This document shows, piece by piece, positions 9,635-19,222 of a stretch of DNA of 64,000 nt. The translations under genes were made by a program, and so were the position numbers. This stretch comes from Magnetovibrio sp. (GTDB lineage: Bacteria > Pseudomonadota > Alphaproteobacteria > Rhodospirillales > Magnetovibrionaceae): contig NZ_DATCTF010000007.1 of NCBI RefSeq assembly GCF_036568125.1, positions 1 through 64,000 on the forward strand. The letters run 5' to 3'. Position 1 is the stretch's first letter; each line of letters starts with the position of its first letter. The notes under the pieces are model-generated. The model had not been told where the DNA came from. It worked only from the letters and a program-made list of their open reading frames with translations, and ran no database searches.

Positions 9635-10972
9635 ATGGCTTCTGCTGCCGAACAAATGGCTCGCAACATGAATTTCAGTGCTTTTCAAAAAAGCACGGAT
9701 CTTCAAAAGCGTATCTGGTTCACCCTGGGTGCGTTGATCGTGTACCGGCTGGGGACATATATCCCCTTGCCGGGCATCGATCCGGTTGCGTTGGAAGACA
9801 TCTTCCGCCAGAACGCAGGCGGCCTGTTGGGCATGTTCGATATGTTTACCGGTGGTGCGCTGTCGCGCATGACCATTTTTGCGCTGAACATTATGCCGTA
9901 CATCTCTGCTTCGATCATCATGCAGCTGATGACGGCGATCTCCCCCTCGCTGGAACAGTTGAAGAAAGAAGGCGAGAGTGGGCGTAAGAAGATCAACCAA
10001 TACACCCGTTACCTGACCGTGCTGATCACGATCATGCAGGCCTACGGCATCTCCGTCGGCTTGGAAAGCATGTCCAGCGGCGCGGCGGTGATGGAAGAGG
10101 GTTGGTTCTTCCGCTTCACCACGGTGGTGACGCTGACCGGCGGCACCATGTTCTTGATGTGGTTGGGCGAACAGATTACCCAACGCGGCGTCGGCAACGG
10201 CATCTCGTTGATCATTTTCGCAGGTATTGTCGCTAACCTCCCCAGCGCCATTGCCGGTACGTTGGAACTGGGCCGCACCGGCGCCCTTTCGACGATTTTC
10301 ATCCTTGGCTTGATGATTATGGCCGTCGGCGTGATCTTCCTGATCGTTTTCATGGAGCGCGCGCAACGTCGGATCATCGTGCAATACCCCAAACGTCAGC
10401 AGGGCAACCGCATGACCGGCGGGGAAAGCAGCCATCTGCCGTTGAAATTGAACACCGCAGGCGTGATTCCGCCGATCTTCGCGGGTTCTATTCTCGGTCT
10501 TCCGGTTACCATTTTGGGCTTCAGCGCTGCAGGTGCTGGGCCGGAGTGGGTGACCACGTTGACGGCCCTGATGGGCCGCGGCCAGCCGGCGTATTTGATC
10601 ATCTATGTGGCATTGATCGTGTTTTTCGCGTTCTTCTACACAGCCGTGGTCTTCAATCCGCATGACACAGCCGAGAACCTGAAAAAGTACGGCGGCTTCG
10701 TGCCCGGCATTCGTCCCGGCAAGAATACCGCGGAATACTTGGACAAAGTGCTGACGCGTCTGACCGTCCTTGGGGCGGCCTATCTGGCGGCGATTTGCTT
10801 GTTGCCGGAAATCCTGATGTCGCAGTACGCCGTCCCGTTTTATTTTGGTGGCACGTCGCTGCTGATCGTCGTGACCGTGACGTTGGATACGGTCGCTCAG
10901 GTGCAGTCCCACATGATGGCACATCAGTACGAGGGACTGATCAAGAAAGCAAAACTTCGGGGGAGGAGTTAG
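9635..10972 (+). CDS. secY: Preprotein translocase subunit SecY
   Basis: SecY is the channel of the Sec translocon in the inner membrane, acting with SecE, SecG and SecA. The 445-residue protein fits the family length and its ten hydrophobic segments. It contains the family GIDPVALE entry loop and the cytoplasmic loop [17 protein letters not shown]. It is the last large gene of the spc operon and ends 1 base before adk, so the two are probably translationally linked. Confidence 0.98.
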   Translation: MASAAEQMARNMNFSAFQKSTDLQKRIWFTLGALIVYRLGTYIPLPGIDPVALEDIFRQNAGGLLGMFDMFTGGALSRMTIFALNIMPYISASIIMQLMTAISPSLEQLKKEGESGRKKINQYTRYLTVLITIMQAYGISVGLESMSSGAAVMEEGWFFRFTTVVTLTGGTMFLMWLGEQITQRGVGNGISLIIFAGIVANLPSAIAGTLELGRTGALSTIFILGLMIMAVGVIFLIVFMERAQRRIIVQYPKRQQGNRMTGGESSHLPLKLNTAGVIPPIFAGSILGLPVTILGFSAAGAGPEWVTTLTALMGRGQPAYLIIYVALIVFFAFFYTAVVFNPHDTAENLKKYGGFVPGIRPGKNTAEYLDKVLTRLTVLGAAYLAAICLLPEILMSQYAVPFYFGGTSLLIVVTVTLDTVAQVQSHMMAHQYEGLIKKAKLRGRS

Positions 10973-10973
10973 C

Positions 10974-11618
10974 ATGAATTTGATTTTATTGGGCCCGCCG
11001 GGTGCGGGTAAGGGAACCCAGTCCAAGCGTTTGGAAGACAAGTTTGGCATCACGCAGTTGTCCACCGGTGACATGCTGCGCGCCGAAGTCGCTTCCGGCA
11101 GCGATCTGGGTAAGCAGGCGAAGGACATCATGCAGGCTGGCGGCCTCGTCTCCGACGAGATCATCATCGGTATGATTTCCAATCGCGTCGACCACGATGA
11201 TTGCAAAAACGGATTCATCCTCGACGGCTTCCCGCGCACCGTGCCCCAGGCCGAGGCCCTGGACAAGATGTTGGCTGAGAAATCCCTGAAACTGGATCAC
11301 GTGATCGAGTTGACGGTTGACGACGAAGCCATGGTGGAACGAATTTGCGGCCGCTATACGTGCTCCAAATGCGGTGCCGGATATCACGATTCGTTCCAGA
11401 AACCTGCCACGGAAGGCGTTTGCGACAAGTGCGGTTCTACTGATTTCACCCGCCGCGCTGACGACAATGCCGAAACCGTGCGCAACAGGCTTAATGCCTA
11501 TCATGAACAAACCGCACCGATCGCCACATACTACGGCGAACGCGGTATTTTGAAACAAGTTGACGGGATGGCGGCGATCGACGACGTCACCTCAACTTTA
11601 GAGAACCTGATCGGTTAA
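10974..11618 (+). CDS. adk: Adenylate kinase with zinc-type LID
   Basis: Adenylate kinase interconverts ATP + AMP and 2 ADP in the cytoplasm. The 214-residue protein has the P-loop [10 protein letters not shown] at 7-16 and the AMP-site DGFPRT at 84-89. The LID domain carries four cysteines at 130, 133, 150 and 153 in two CxxC pairs, the zinc-binding form. Most E. coli-like enzymes lack it. Position after secY is standard. Transcription of the next operon appears to restart after this gene. Confidence 0.97.
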   Translation: MNLILLGPPGAGKGTQSKRLEDKFGITQLSTGDMLRAEVASGSDLGKQAKDIMQAGGLVSDEIIIGMISNRVDHDDCKNGFILDGFPRTVPQAEALDKMLAEKSLKLDHVIELTVDDEAMVERICGRYTCSKCGAGYHDSFQKPATEGVCDKCGSTDFTRRADDNAETVRNRLNAYHEQTAPIATYYGERGILKQVDGMAAIDDVTSTLENLIG

Positions 11619-11639
11619 TAAGGTTAGTGTTCACAAATG

Positions 11640-11667
11640 TTGACAGATAGGCGCGATTTCTTATAAT
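11640..11667 (+). promoter_or_regulatory. Consensus sigma-70 promoter for the alpha operon
   Basis: The sequence has TTGACA at 11640-11645 and TATAAT at 11662-11667 with a 16-base spacer, a full match to both consensus boxes. It lies 66 bases before the rpsM start and 22 bases after the adk stop. This gives rpsM-rpsK-rpoA-rplQ their own start of transcription. The -10 box lies inside a perfect palindrome described separately. Confidence 0.8.
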
Positions 11668-11674
11668 CGCGCCT
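11649..11674. repeat. Perfect inverted repeat across the alpha-operon -10 box
   Basis: AGGCGCGATT (11649-11658) and AATCGCGCCT (11665-11674) are exact reverse complements separated by 6 bases. The repeat spans the spacer and the -10 box of the rpsM promoter. It is not followed by a T run, so a simple terminator is unlikely. It could be an operator for a dimeric repressor, or an RNA hairpin for transcripts coming from adk. Confidence 0.6.
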
Positions 11675-11732
11675 CTTCACCTCATTTGAGAACACGAATC
11701 CTTTGAAATCCAAAGGTTAAGGAGTATCGGCT

Positions 11733-12101
11733 TTGGCTCGAATCGCTGGCGTTAACATTCCGACCGCTAAAAGGGTCGTGATTGCGCTTACCTACATCCA
11801 TGGCATTGGCAACACCAAGGCCCAGCAAATCTGCGCAAAGGTCGGTATTCCGGCCGAGCGTCGCGTCAACGAACTCACGGATGACGAAGTTATCCAGATT
11901 CGTGAAACCATCGACAACGACTACAAGGTCGAAGGCGATCTGCGTCGTGAAGTCGCGATGAACATCAAACGTCTGATGGATCTGGGCTGCTATCGCGGTC
12001 TGCGCCATCGTCGTGGTCTTCCGGTCCGCGGTCAGCGCACCAGCACCAATGCACGTACGCGCAAGGGCCCCGCTAAGCCCATTGCCGGCAAAAAGAAATA
12101 A
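11733..12101 (+). CDS. rpsM: 30S ribosomal protein S13
   Basis: S13 lies in the head at the intersubunit bridge B1. The 122-residue protein begins [15 protein letters not shown], the family N-terminus, and ends with the conserved [20 protein letters not shown]. The start codon is TTG, which is unusual for a highly expressed ribosomal gene. A strong AAGGTTAAGGAG sits just upstream. It is the first gene of an alpha operon that lacks rpsD (S4), as is usual in alphaproteobacteria. Confidence 0.97.
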   Translation: MARIAGVNIPTAKRVVIALTYIHGIGNTKAQQICAKVGIPAERRVNELTDDEVIQIRETIDNDYKVEGDLRREVAMNIKRLMDLGCYRGLRHRRGLPVRGQRTSTNARTRKGPAKPIAGKKK

Positions 12102-12112
12102 GAGGCTGAGTT

Positions 12113-12505
12113 ATGGCTAAAGCAGCAACCGCGCGTCCCCGTCGCCGCGAACGCAAGAACATTGCTTCCGGCGTCGCGCACGTGAACTCGACGTTCAACA
12201 ACACCATGATCACCATTACTGACGCCCAGGGCAACACCATTTCCTGGTCTTCCGCGGGTGCTCAGGGTTTCAAAGGGTCGCGCAAGTCGACCCCGTACGC
12301 CGCGCAGATGGCGGCCGAAGATGCCGGTAAAAAGGCTCAGGACCACGGCATGCAGACCCTTGAGGTCGAAGTCAAAGGTCCGGGTTCCGGTCGTGAGTCC
12401 GCTCTGCGTGCACTGCAGACCGTTGGGTTCACCATCACGTCCATCCGCGACGTGACGCCGATCCCGCACAATGGGTGCCGCCCGCGTAAACGCCGTCGCG
12501 TTTAA
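12113..12505 (+). CDS. rpsK: 30S ribosomal protein S11
   Basis: S11 is a platform protein near the E site. It has 130 residues, with the conserved core [19 protein letters not shown] and the C-terminal [18 protein letters not shown]. It follows rpsM by 11 bases. The 124-base gap to rpoA holds two RNA hairpins. Confidence 0.98.
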   Translation: MAKAATARPRRRERKNIASGVAHVNSTFNNTMITITDAQGNTISWSSAGAQGFKGSRKSTPYAAQMAAEDAGKKAQDHGMQTLEVEVKGPGSGRESALRALQTVGFTITSIRDVTPIPHNGCRPRKRRRV

Positions 12506-12512
12506 TCGGGCA

Positions 12513-12563
12513 GGTCCGGTATCGGACCGATTTATTACCGGTCCCGAGTTCCACTCGGGACCG
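12513..12563 (+). promoter_or_regulatory. Two tandem hairpins between rpsK and rpoA
   Basis: The first hairpin pairs GGTCCG (12513-12518) with CGGACC (12523-12528) over a GTAT loop. The second pairs GGTCCCGAG (12540-12548) with CTCGGGACC (12554-12562) over a 5-base loop. Neither is followed by a run of T, so they do not look like terminators. A role in processing, attenuation or protein binding between ribosomal-protein and polymerase genes is inference. Confidence 0.45.
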
Positions 12564-12629
12564 TGACATTGGGTTAGGGCTCATCCGGGCCCATTAATGC
12601 ATTAACGTGCCAGGCGCGAGGTCACAGCC

Positions 12630-13649
12630 GTGATTCAAAAAAATTGGCAGGAATTGATCAAACCGACGAAGCTTGACGTGGTTCCGGGGCATGATGCCTC
12701 GCGCGCCGCTGTCATTATCGCCGAACCGCTGGAACGCGGCTTCGGCTTGACATTGGGCAATGCGCTTCGCCGTATTTTGCTTTCGTCTCTTCGTGGCGGC
12801 GCCGTTACGGCGATCCACGTTGACGGCGTTCTGCATGAGTTTTCGTCCATTCCGGGCGTACGCGAAGACGTCACCGACATCATTTTGAACATCAAATCCT
12901 TGGGGCTGCGCGTGCATTCCGAAGGTAAGCGCAAAATGACGCTGTCGGTGGAAAAGCCGGGCGAAATTACCGCCGGGATGATCGAAACCGGTTCTGAAAT
13001 CGAAGTCATGGACCCCGATCTGGTTCTCTTCCACTTGGACGAGGGCAAGAAGGTCAACATGGAGTTCACGGTCGAAACCGGAAAAGGCTATGTCGCCGCT
13101 TCCGAAAATCGTCCCGAAGATCCGCCCATCGGTTTGATTCCCATCGATGCGGTGTTCTCGCCGGTTCGCCGTGTCAGCTACAAGATCGAAAACACCCGCG
13201 TCGGTCAGCAGACCGACTTGGACAAGCTGGCGCTTGAGGTTCACACCAACGGTTCCGTTACGCCGGAAGACGCCGTGGCCTTGGCCGCGCGCATCCTGCA
13301 AGACCAGCTGCGTTTGTTCGTCAACTTCGAAGAGCCGGAAGTGGCCAGCGCCGAAGAAGACATTCGCGACGAGCTGCCGTTCAACAAGAACCTGCTGCGC
13401 AAAGTCGACGAATTGGAGCTGTCGGTCCGTTCGGCCAACTGCCTCAAGAACGACAACATCATCTACATAGGCGATCTGGTTCAAAAGACCGAAGCCGACA
13501 TGCTGCGCACCCCCAACTTCGGCCGCAAATCCTTGAACGAAATCAAGGAAGTGTTGGCGCAGATGGGTCTGCACCTGGGCATGGACATCCCCAACTGGCC
13601 GCCTGAGAACATCGAAGACCTGGCCAAGAAGTTGGAAGAGCCTTACTAA
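12630..13649 (+). CDS. rpoA: RNA polymerase alpha subunit
   Basis: The alpha subunit nucleates RNA polymerase assembly and binds promoter UP elements and activators. The 339-residue protein has the N-terminal dimerisation domain (with [19 protein letters not shown]-like sequence at about 33-50) and a C-terminal domain with [12 protein letters not shown], which holds the DNA-contact Arg and Asn. The start codon is GTG at 12630. The only ATG choices come later and would cut the conserved N-terminus. Confidence 0.98.
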   Translation: MIQKNWQELIKPTKLDVVPGHDASRAAVIIAEPLERGFGLTLGNALRRILLSSLRGGAVTAIHVDGVLHEFSSIPGVREDVTDIILNIKSLGLRVHSEGKRKMTLSVEKPGEITAGMIETGSEIEVMDPDLVLFHLDEGKKVNMEFTVETGKGYVAASENRPEDPPIGLIPIDAVFSPVRRVSYKIENTRVGQQTDLDKLALEVHTNGSVTPEDAVALAARILQDQLRLFVNFEEPEVASAEEDIRDELPFNKNLLRKVDELELSVRSANCLKNDNIIYIGDLVQKTEADMLRTPNFGRKSLNEIKEVLAQMGLHLGMDIPNWPPENIEDLAKKLEEPY

Positions 13650-13666
13650 GCGTTCTTTGAACGTTC

Positions 13667-13681
13667 GGACCACAGTGGTCC
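13667..13681. repeat. Short perfect palindrome between rpoA and rplQ
   Basis: GGACCAC and GTGGTCC are exact reverse complements around a single A. A second, weaker stem (CTGAGGTCC with GGATTTCAG) follows at about 13702-13724. Together they fill much of the 152-base gap before rplQ. There is no T run. They may be processing or mRNA-stability structures, but this is unproven. Confidence 0.35.
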
Positions 13682-13801
13682 ACACCTGTCGTACCCGCCC
13701 CCTGAGGTCCATTTCGGATTTCAGAGGCGAGGCGGCGGGATTTGCAATCGGTCACACCTTTGACACCAAACGGGTGGGGCCAAGACTTTAGGAGAACCGT
13801 C

Positions 13802-14224
13802 ATGCGTCACGGTAAACGTTTACGTAAACTCAATCGCACCGCCAGCCACCGTAAAGCGATGTTTTCGAACATGGCGGTTGCTATCCTCACCCACGAGCAG
13901 ATCAAAACCACGCTGCCCAAAGCCAAGGAAATGCGTTCCATCGCCGATAAGATGATCACGCTGGCCAAGCGCGGCGATCTGCACGCCCGTCGTCAGGCGT
14001 TCGCATACCTGCGCGACGACGCAGCCGTGAAGAAACTGTTCGACGTGTTGGCCGAACGCTACAAAGAGCGTCCGGGCGGTTACACCCGCGTGCTCAAAGC
14101 CGGTTTCCGTTACGGCGACGCCGCCCCGATGGCGTATCTGGAACTGGTCGATCGCGACCCCGAAGCCAAGGGCGCGGACGACAAGTTGCGCGTTGCGGCC
14201 GAATTGGCGGCCAGCGAAGACTAA
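13802..14224 (+). CDS. rplQ: 50S ribosomal protein L17
   Basis: L17 lies near the tunnel exit on the solvent side. The 140-residue product begins [17 protein letters not shown], the family N-terminus, after an AGGAGAA ribosome-binding site. An upstream in-frame start at 13742 would add 20 residues unlike the family. It closes the ribosomal cluster and a strong terminator follows. Confidence 0.97.
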   Translation: MRHGKRLRKLNRTASHRKAMFSNMAVAILTHEQIKTTLPKAKEMRSIADKMITLAKRGDLHARRQAFAYLRDDAAVKKLFDVLAERYKERPGGYTRVLKAGFRYGDAAPMAYLELVDRDPEAKGADDKLRVAAELAASED

Positions 14225-14253
14225 GCGCTACACGGATCGTGTTCGAAGAATTG

Positions 14254-14286
14254 AGAGGCAGCCTTATGGGCTGCCTCTTTTCTTTT
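14254..14286 (+). terminator. Rho-independent terminator after rplQ
   Basis: GAGGCAGCC pairs with GGCTGCCTC over a short TTATG-type loop, and a T-rich tail (TTTTCTTTT) follows. It lies 30 bases after the rplQ stop and ends the alpha operon. Confidence 0.85.
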
Positions 14287-14351
14287 CGCGGCCCAGCGCC
14301 ATACAGGCTATGATGGCGCCCGATAAACGAGCACATATATGCAGGGTTGAA

Positions 14352-15470
14352 ATGAGCGCATCTGCCGATACGGGACAGTTGAACGATACGCTGAACGCTC
14401 GACTTGCGACCATTCATGCTGAAATCAAAGCGTGGTTTCCCTTCATCAACCGCATTTCGGTGGCGTTGTACGATACCGATACGGATGTGTTGAAAACGTT
14501 CATCAATTCCTCCGATGACGGCAGCCCGCTGGATCATTACGAAGCCAAGCTCGGCGCTGTGCCGTCGCTTGAGGTCTTGGCGGCACAACGCGCGCCGCGC
14601 ACCATCAACGACTTGGCGGTGCTGTCCGCAGGCGATAGCGTGCACACCAGCCGAATTCTTGAACAGGGCTATTTATCCAGCCACACGGTACCCATCGTTC
14701 ACAATGAACAGTTTCACGGGTTCGTCTTTTTCAATGCGTCCGAGCGCGGTTATTTCACCGATACCGTGGTCTATAAGCTCGGCGTGTATGCACAATTGGT
14801 GGGGTTGCTGTGCATTACCGAATTCAACGCAATCCATACCTTGCAAGCGGCGGTCAAGACGGCGCGCGAAATCAGTCAATATCGTGATGAGGAAACCGGT
14901 TCCCATTTGATACGGATGTCCAATATTTCGCGGATCATTGCCTTGGAAATGGCTCAAAGTCATGATTTAACCGATGAGTTCATCGAGTTTCTGTTTCATT
15001 TCGCGCCGTTGCACGACATCGGCAAGATCGCCATTCCCGACAGCATCTTGCTCAAAGAAGGCGCGTTCAGCGACACCGAGCGCGCCATTATGGAAACTCA
15101 CGTACCCAAGGGCGTGGAAATCGTCGAAAAATTGATCCACGGCTTTAAGATGGAAAGCATGCCCAAGATCGAAATGCTCAAAAACATTGTTCTCGCTCAT
15201 CATGAGGCCTTGGACGGCAGCGGGTATCCGCAAGGCTTGAAGGGCGCCGAAATCCCGTTGGAAGCGCGCATCGTCGCCGTGGCGGACGTGTTCGACGCGC
15301 TGACCAGCGCGCGGCCCTACAAGAAAGCCTGGAGCAACGATGAAGCCTTCGCCTTTCTCAATGCCAAGACCTCCACTATATTCGACCCCGAGTGCGTCGC
15401 GGCCTTGGCCCGTAGGCGCGATCAGGTCGAAGCCATTCAAAAGAGATTCCAAGAAGATGTATTCGGTTAA
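14352..15470 (+). CDS. GAF-like/HD-GYP domain phosphodiesterase
   Basis: The protein probably hydrolyses cyclic di-GMP. From the ATG at 14352 it has 372 residues. Residues of about 10-155 look like a GAF-type sensory domain, and about 165-370 are an HD-GYP domain. Visible motifs are H185, the HD pair at 221-222 in HDIGKIAIPD, HHE at 283-285 and DGSGYP at 288-293, so the metal site and GYP loop are intact. There is no membrane segment. In-frame ATGs lie upstream, but the conserved domain starts after 14352. Its last 14 bases overlap the HtrA gene, which suggests coupling. Confidence 0.88.
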   Translation: MSASADTGQLNDTLNARLATIHAEIKAWFPFINRISVALYDTDTDVLKTFINSSDDGSPLDHYEAKLGAVPSLEVLAAQRAPRTINDLAVLSAGDSVHTSRILEQGYLSSHTVPIVHNEQFHGFVFFNASERGYFTDTVVYKLGVYAQLVGLLCITEFNAIHTLQAAVKTAREISQYRDEETGSHLIRMSNISRIIALEMAQSHDLTDEFIEFLFHFAPLHDIGKIAIPDSILLKEGAFSDTERAIMETHVPKGVEIVEKLIHGFKMESMPKIEMLKNIVLAHHEALDGSGYPQGLKGAEIPLEARIVAVADVFDALTSARPYKKAWSNDEAFAFLNAKTSTIFDPECVAALARRRDQVEAIQKRFQEDVFG

Positions 15471-16887
15471 TGCCTTTCGCACGCTGGCCTTTTGCGCAGC
15501 GTTGATTTTCTCGACCCTGAGCGCCGTCCCCGGTTTTGCGCAAAATAAGGTGGTACCGCAAAACCAAGGCCAGCTGAAATACAGCTACGCGCCGGTGGTC
15601 AAGCAGACGGCGCCCGCCGTGGTCAACATCTTCACCGCCAAGACGGTACGCACCAGCCGCTACGTGCCGTTGTTCGACGATCCGTTCTTTCGCCAGTTCT
15701 TCGGCGACAACGTCCAACGCGCGGTGCCGGGGCCGGAGAAAAAGGTCCAGAATTCTTTGGGTTCAGGGGTGATCATCGATGCCGATGGCTTGGTGGTGAC
15801 CAACAACCACGTGCTTGAAGGCGCCGACGAGATCAAAGTAGTGCTGCATGATCGGCGCGAATTCGGCGCCAAGGTCTTGGGCAAGGACGAACGCACCGAC
15901 ATCGCGGTTCTGAAACTGGACTTGAAGGGCGAAAAACTACCGTTTTTGCGCTTGAGCGATTCCGATCAGCTTGAGGTCGGCGATTTGGTGTTGGCCATTG
16001 GCAACCCGTTCGGCGTCGGCCAAACGGTGACCAGCGGCATCGTATCGGCGTTGGCGCGCACCGCGGCAGGGGTTTCGGACCTCAATTCCTTCATCCAAAC
16101 CGACGCGGCCATCAATCCCGGCAATTCCGGCGGAGCGTTGGTCGATGTCAGCGGCCAATTGGTAGGGGTCAACACCGCGATCTTCACTAAAACCGGTGCG
16201 TCGCACGGCATTGGCTTTGCGATCCCGGCCAATATGGTCAACCGCGTCGTGACCTCGCTGGTCACCAGCGGCAATGTAGTGCGCCCGTGGTTGGGGGCGA
16301 AGGGCCAGGGCGTAACGGCGGAAATCGCCGACAGCCTGGGCATGCCGCGTCCCTACGGGGTGATGATCACCAGCGTCTACGACGGTGGACCGGCGGCGCG
16401 CGGCGGCCTCAAGGTCGGTGACGTGCTGCTGAGCATCGACGGCAAGGAAGTGCGTGACGCCCAGGATTTGCGCTTCCGCATCGCCACGCTGCCGGTCGGC
16501 GGCGCGACCCGGGTGGGGGTGATGCGTCAACGCGGCGAGGTGAGCCTGGATATCGCCCTGGAAGCCCCGCCCGAGATCCCCAAACGCAGCGAAACCTTGT
16601 TGCGCGGGCGTCATCCGTTCGAAGGTGCGGTGGTCGGCAACTTGTCGCCGAAACTCGCCGATGAACTGGGGCTGGAACATGAAAAGACCGGCGTCATCGT
16701 GTTGGCGTTGGACCGCAAGGGCAGTGCGGCGCGCCTCGGCTTCGAGCGCGGCGACATTGTGCTCAAGGTCAACGGCGTCGCGGTCAACAGCGTCCACGAG
16801 TTGTTGGTGATGTTGCGCGAAACCGCCTCGACCTGGATCATTCGCATCGAGCGCGGCGGGCGCGAAAGCAACATCGTGATCAGGTAA
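15457..16887 (+). CDS. Periplasmic serine protease of the HtrA/DegP family
   Basis: This is a 476-residue envelope protease of the DegP/DegQ type, which degrades or refolds damaged periplasmic proteins. A signal peptide ends near GFAQ (29). The catalytic triad is H118 in TNNHVL, D148 in RTDIAVLKL and S224 in NPGNSGGALVD. Two PDZ domains follow, at about 270-360 and 385-475. The ATG at 15457 lies within the end of the HD-GYP gene and gives a good signal peptide. A start further upstream would add a non-family stretch. The exact paralogue (degP, degQ or mucD type) cannot be fixed. Confidence 0.93.
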   Translation: MYSVNAFRTLAFCAALIFSTLSAVPGFAQNKVVPQNQGQLKYSYAPVVKQTAPAVVNIFTAKTVRTSRYVPLFDDPFFRQFFGDNVQRAVPGPEKKVQNSLGSGVIIDADGLVVTNNHVLEGADEIKVVLHDRREFGAKVLGKDERTDIAVLKLDLKGEKLPFLRLSDSDQLEVGDLVLAIGNPFGVGQTVTSGIVSALARTAAGVSDLNSFIQTDAAINPGNSGGALVDVSGQLVGVNTAIFTKTGASHGIGFAIPANMVNRVVTSLVTSGNVVRPWLGAKGQGVTAEIADSLGMPRPYGVMITSVYDGGPAARGGLKVGDVLLSIDGKEVRDAQDLRFRIATLPVGGATRVGVMRQRGEVSLDIALEAPPEIPKRSETLLRGRHPFEGAVVGNLSPKLADELGLEHEKTGVIVLALDRKGSAARLGFERGDIVLKVNGVAVNSVHELLVMLRETASTWIIRIERGGRESNIVIR

Positions 16888-16896
16888 GAGTGTGAA

Positions 16897-18207
16897 TTGA
16901 CGTCTTTGTTTGAAGATCAAGCCCCGCGGCCGCTTGCGGACCGTTTGCGTCCCGCCACCTTGGACGAGGTGGTGGGCCAAGGGCATTTGTTGGCCGATGA
17001 TGGGCCGCTGGGACGCATGGTGCGCGCCGAGCGGCTGTCGAGCTTGATTCTGTGGGGTCCGCCGGGCACCGGCAAGACCACCATTGCGCGGCTGTTGGCA
17101 CAGCACACCCACTTGTATTTCGAGCCGCTGTCGGCGGTGTTTTCCGGCGTCGCGGATCTGAAAAAGATCTTCGCCCGGGCCAAGGAACGTCGTGAAGCAG
17201 GCCAAGGCACGCTGCTGTTTATCGACGAAATCCATCGCTTCAACCGCGCCCAGCAAGACGGGTTTTTGCCCTATGTCGAAAACGGCACGGTGATTTTGGT
17301 CGGCGCGACCACCGAAAACCCATCGTTCGAACTCAACGCGGCGCTTTTGTCGCGCTGTCAGGTGTTGGTGCTCAATCGTTTGGACGACCGCGCCTTGGAA
17401 GAACTGCTCACCCGCGCCGAGGACGATACCGGCAAGGCTTTGCCGGTGGACCTGGACGCCCGCGCCGCGTTGCGCGCCATGGCGGACGGTGACGGGCGCT
17501 ATCTACTTAACCTCGCGGAAGAGCTGCTGGCGATGCCTGAGGGGCAAGAGCCGCTTAAAACCGAAGATTTGGCCCGTGTGGTGCAAAAGCGCCTGCCGCT
17601 CTACGACAAATCCCAAGAGGGCCACTACAACCTCATTTCGGCGCTGCACAAGTCGCTCAGGGGCTCGGATACCGACGCGGCGCTCTATTGGTTCGCGCGC
17701 ATGCTCGACGGCGGCGAGGATCCGCACTTCATTGCCCGTCGCTTGACCCGTTTTGCGGTGGAAGACATCGGTCTGGCCGATCCGAACGCGCTGACCCAGG
17801 CCATCGCCGCGTGGCAGGCCTATGAACGCCTCGGCTCTCCGGAAGGAGAACTGGCGTTGGTGCAGTTGGTGATCTATCTGGGCACCGCGCCAAAGTCCAA
17901 TGCGGCCTATAAGGCGGAAAAATCCGCCAAACGCGCGGCGCAGAGCACCGGCTCGTTGATGCCGCCGATGCACATCCTCAACGCGCCGACCAAGATGATG
18001 AAGGAACTGGGCTACGGCGCGGGCTACAATTACGATCACGACGCAGCGGACGGCTTTTCCGGGCAAAACTACTTTCCCGACGAGATGAACCGCCAGCGGT
18101 TCTATGCGCCCAAAGAGGTGGGCTTCGAGCGCGATATATCCAAACGGCTGGCCTATTGGGATAAACTGCGCGTCAAACGGGCACATGACGGGGAGGAGGG
18201 GGCATGA
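16897..18207 (+). CDS. rarA: Replication-associated AAA+ ATPase RarA
   Basis: RarA (MgsA) is a clamp-loader-like ATPase that acts at stalled replication forks. The 436-residue protein has Walker A GPPGTGKT at 54-61, Walker B LLFIDE at 106-111 and the family C-terminal MgsA domain. The start codon is TTG and GGTAAGAG lies upstream. No nearer in-frame start would keep the N-terminus. It ends in an ATGA overlap with crcB. Confidence 0.93.
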   Translation: MTSLFEDQAPRPLADRLRPATLDEVVGQGHLLADDGPLGRMVRAERLSSLILWGPPGTGKTTIARLLAQHTHLYFEPLSAVFSGVADLKKIFARAKERREAGQGTLLFIDEIHRFNRAQQDGFLPYVENGTVILVGATTENPSFELNAALLSRCQVLVLNRLDDRALEELLTRAEDDTGKALPVDLDARAALRAMADGDGRYLLNLAEELLAMPEGQEPLKTEDLARVVQKRLPLYDKSQEGHYNLISALHKSLRGSDTDAALYWFARMLDGGEDPHFIARRLTRFAVEDIGLADPNALTQAIAAWQAYERLGSPEGELALVQLVIYLGTAPKSNAAYKAEKSAKRAAQSTGSLMPPMHILNAPTKMMKELGYGAGYNYDHDAADGFSGQNYFPDEMNRQRFYAPKEVGFERDISKRLAYWDKLRVKRAHDGEEGA

Positions 18208-18605
18208 ACCCGCAGATGGTGATGTACGTGGCGCTGGGTGGCGCGATCGGCGCGGTGGGGCGTTTTGCGGTGATGAGCGCGATCGGTCATGTCGCGCACG
18301 GCGAAGGGCTGTTCGGCGGTTTTCCGTGGAGCACCCTGACTGTCAATGTGCTGGGGGCCTTTGTTCTGGGTGCGGTGATCGAGATTTCCGCCTTGGCGTG
18401 GTCGCCGTCACCGGAAATCCGCGCCATGATCGTGGTCGGGATGCTGGGCGCGTTCACCACATTTTCGACCTTTTCGATGGATCTCTACTATTTGCTGGAT
18501 CGCGGCGCGTTGATCAGCGCGGCGGTATACGCTGTCGGGTCCGTTTTGCTGTGCTTGGCGGCGTTCGCGCTCGGACTGTCCGTATTTCGCCTGATTTTAT
18601 CCTAA
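18204..18605 (+). CDS. crcB: Fluoride exporter CrcB/Fluc
   Basis: Fluc channels form dimers in the inner membrane and let fluoride out of the cell. The product is 133 residues with four hydrophobic segments. It has the family GGAIGAVGRF N-terminus, the NVLGAF motif and GMLGAFTTFSTFS, which contains the conserved pore phenylalanines. Its start overlaps the rarA stop. I did not recognise a fluoride riboswitch. Confidence 0.92.
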   Translation: MNPQMVMYVALGGAIGAVGRFAVMSAIGHVAHGEGLFGGFPWSTLTVNVLGAFVLGAVIEISALAWSPSPEIRAMIVVGMLGAFTTFSTFSMDLYYLLDRGALISAAVYAVGSVLLCLAAFALGLSVFRLILS

Positions 18606-18745
18606 AGTGGTAAATACCCCGTCCTAAGGCAATCCAAAATGCTTAGGTCGCAGATCAAAGCGATGCGCGTTGACCCCCCTGAGAGGCGAGCATAAGGTTT
18701 TGTGGCGTCAGACGTGATTCGGCCCCCCTAAGCGAAAACGTCACC

Positions 18746-19150
18746 ATGAAAACCATCAAATGGAACCGTGATCTGGCCGTTGGTATCGAAAAAATCGACC
18801 AAGATCACCAAAAGCTCATCAAGCAACTGAACGACCTGCTGGCGGCGTGTTTCGCCGGTCAAGGCCCCGTGATGCTGGGCAAAACCTTGTGCGAGATGCA
18901 GAAATACACGCGTGAACACTTCGCCAACGAAGAAGACATCATGCGTAAAAATGGTTTTCCCGGGCTGGAAGAGCACCGCCAGCTTCACGCCGAACTGATC
19001 AGTGAACTCGATGATTTGATCGAAGAATTCGAAGTCAACGCCGATCACGACTTGAGCAACAAGACCATGCAATTCCTCGAAGATTGGCTGTTGCACCACA
19101 TTCTCATCGAAGACAAGAAGATCGGCCGTCACACCGGCGCGATCGACTGA
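18746..19150 (+). CDS. Bacteriohemerythrin (oxygen-binding di-iron protein)
   Basis: A 134-residue single-domain hemerythrin, probably cytosolic, that would bind oxygen at a non-haem di-iron centre. All the ligands are visible: H21, H58 and E62 in HFANE, H77 and H81, and H118 with D123 in HHILIED. The starting WNRDLAVGIEKIDQDH is the family signature. It stands alone between crcB and rluC, with 140 bases upstream. Oxygen storage, sensing or delivery in microaerobic conditions are all known roles for the family. Confidence 0.93.
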   Translation: MKTIKWNRDLAVGIEKIDQDHQKLIKQLNDLLAACFAGQGPVMLGKTLCEMQKYTREHFANEEDIMRKNGFPGLEEHRQLHAELISELDDLIEEFEVNADHDLSNKTMQFLEDWLLHHILIEDKKIGRHTGAID

Positions 19151-19222
19151 GCAGGACCATTGACGGGTTCAACTGGGGGCCATATGTTGGCGCCGTCTCA
19201 ACCCTGTCGATAGGTAAAAATC

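Noticed and set aside
9578-11266. A 562-residue reading frame on the minus strand
   Set aside because: It runs antisense to secY and adk, has a biased and repetitive composition, and no ribosome-binding site or family signature. It is a shadow of GC-rich coding DNA.
11733-14224. A missing rpsD gene as evidence of deletion in the alpha operon
   Set aside because: rpsD lies outside the alpha operon in alphaproteobacteria generally, so its absence here is normal.
15937-17256. A 439-residue minus-strand frame
   Set aside because: It is antisense to the HtrA and rarA genes and has no recognisable features.
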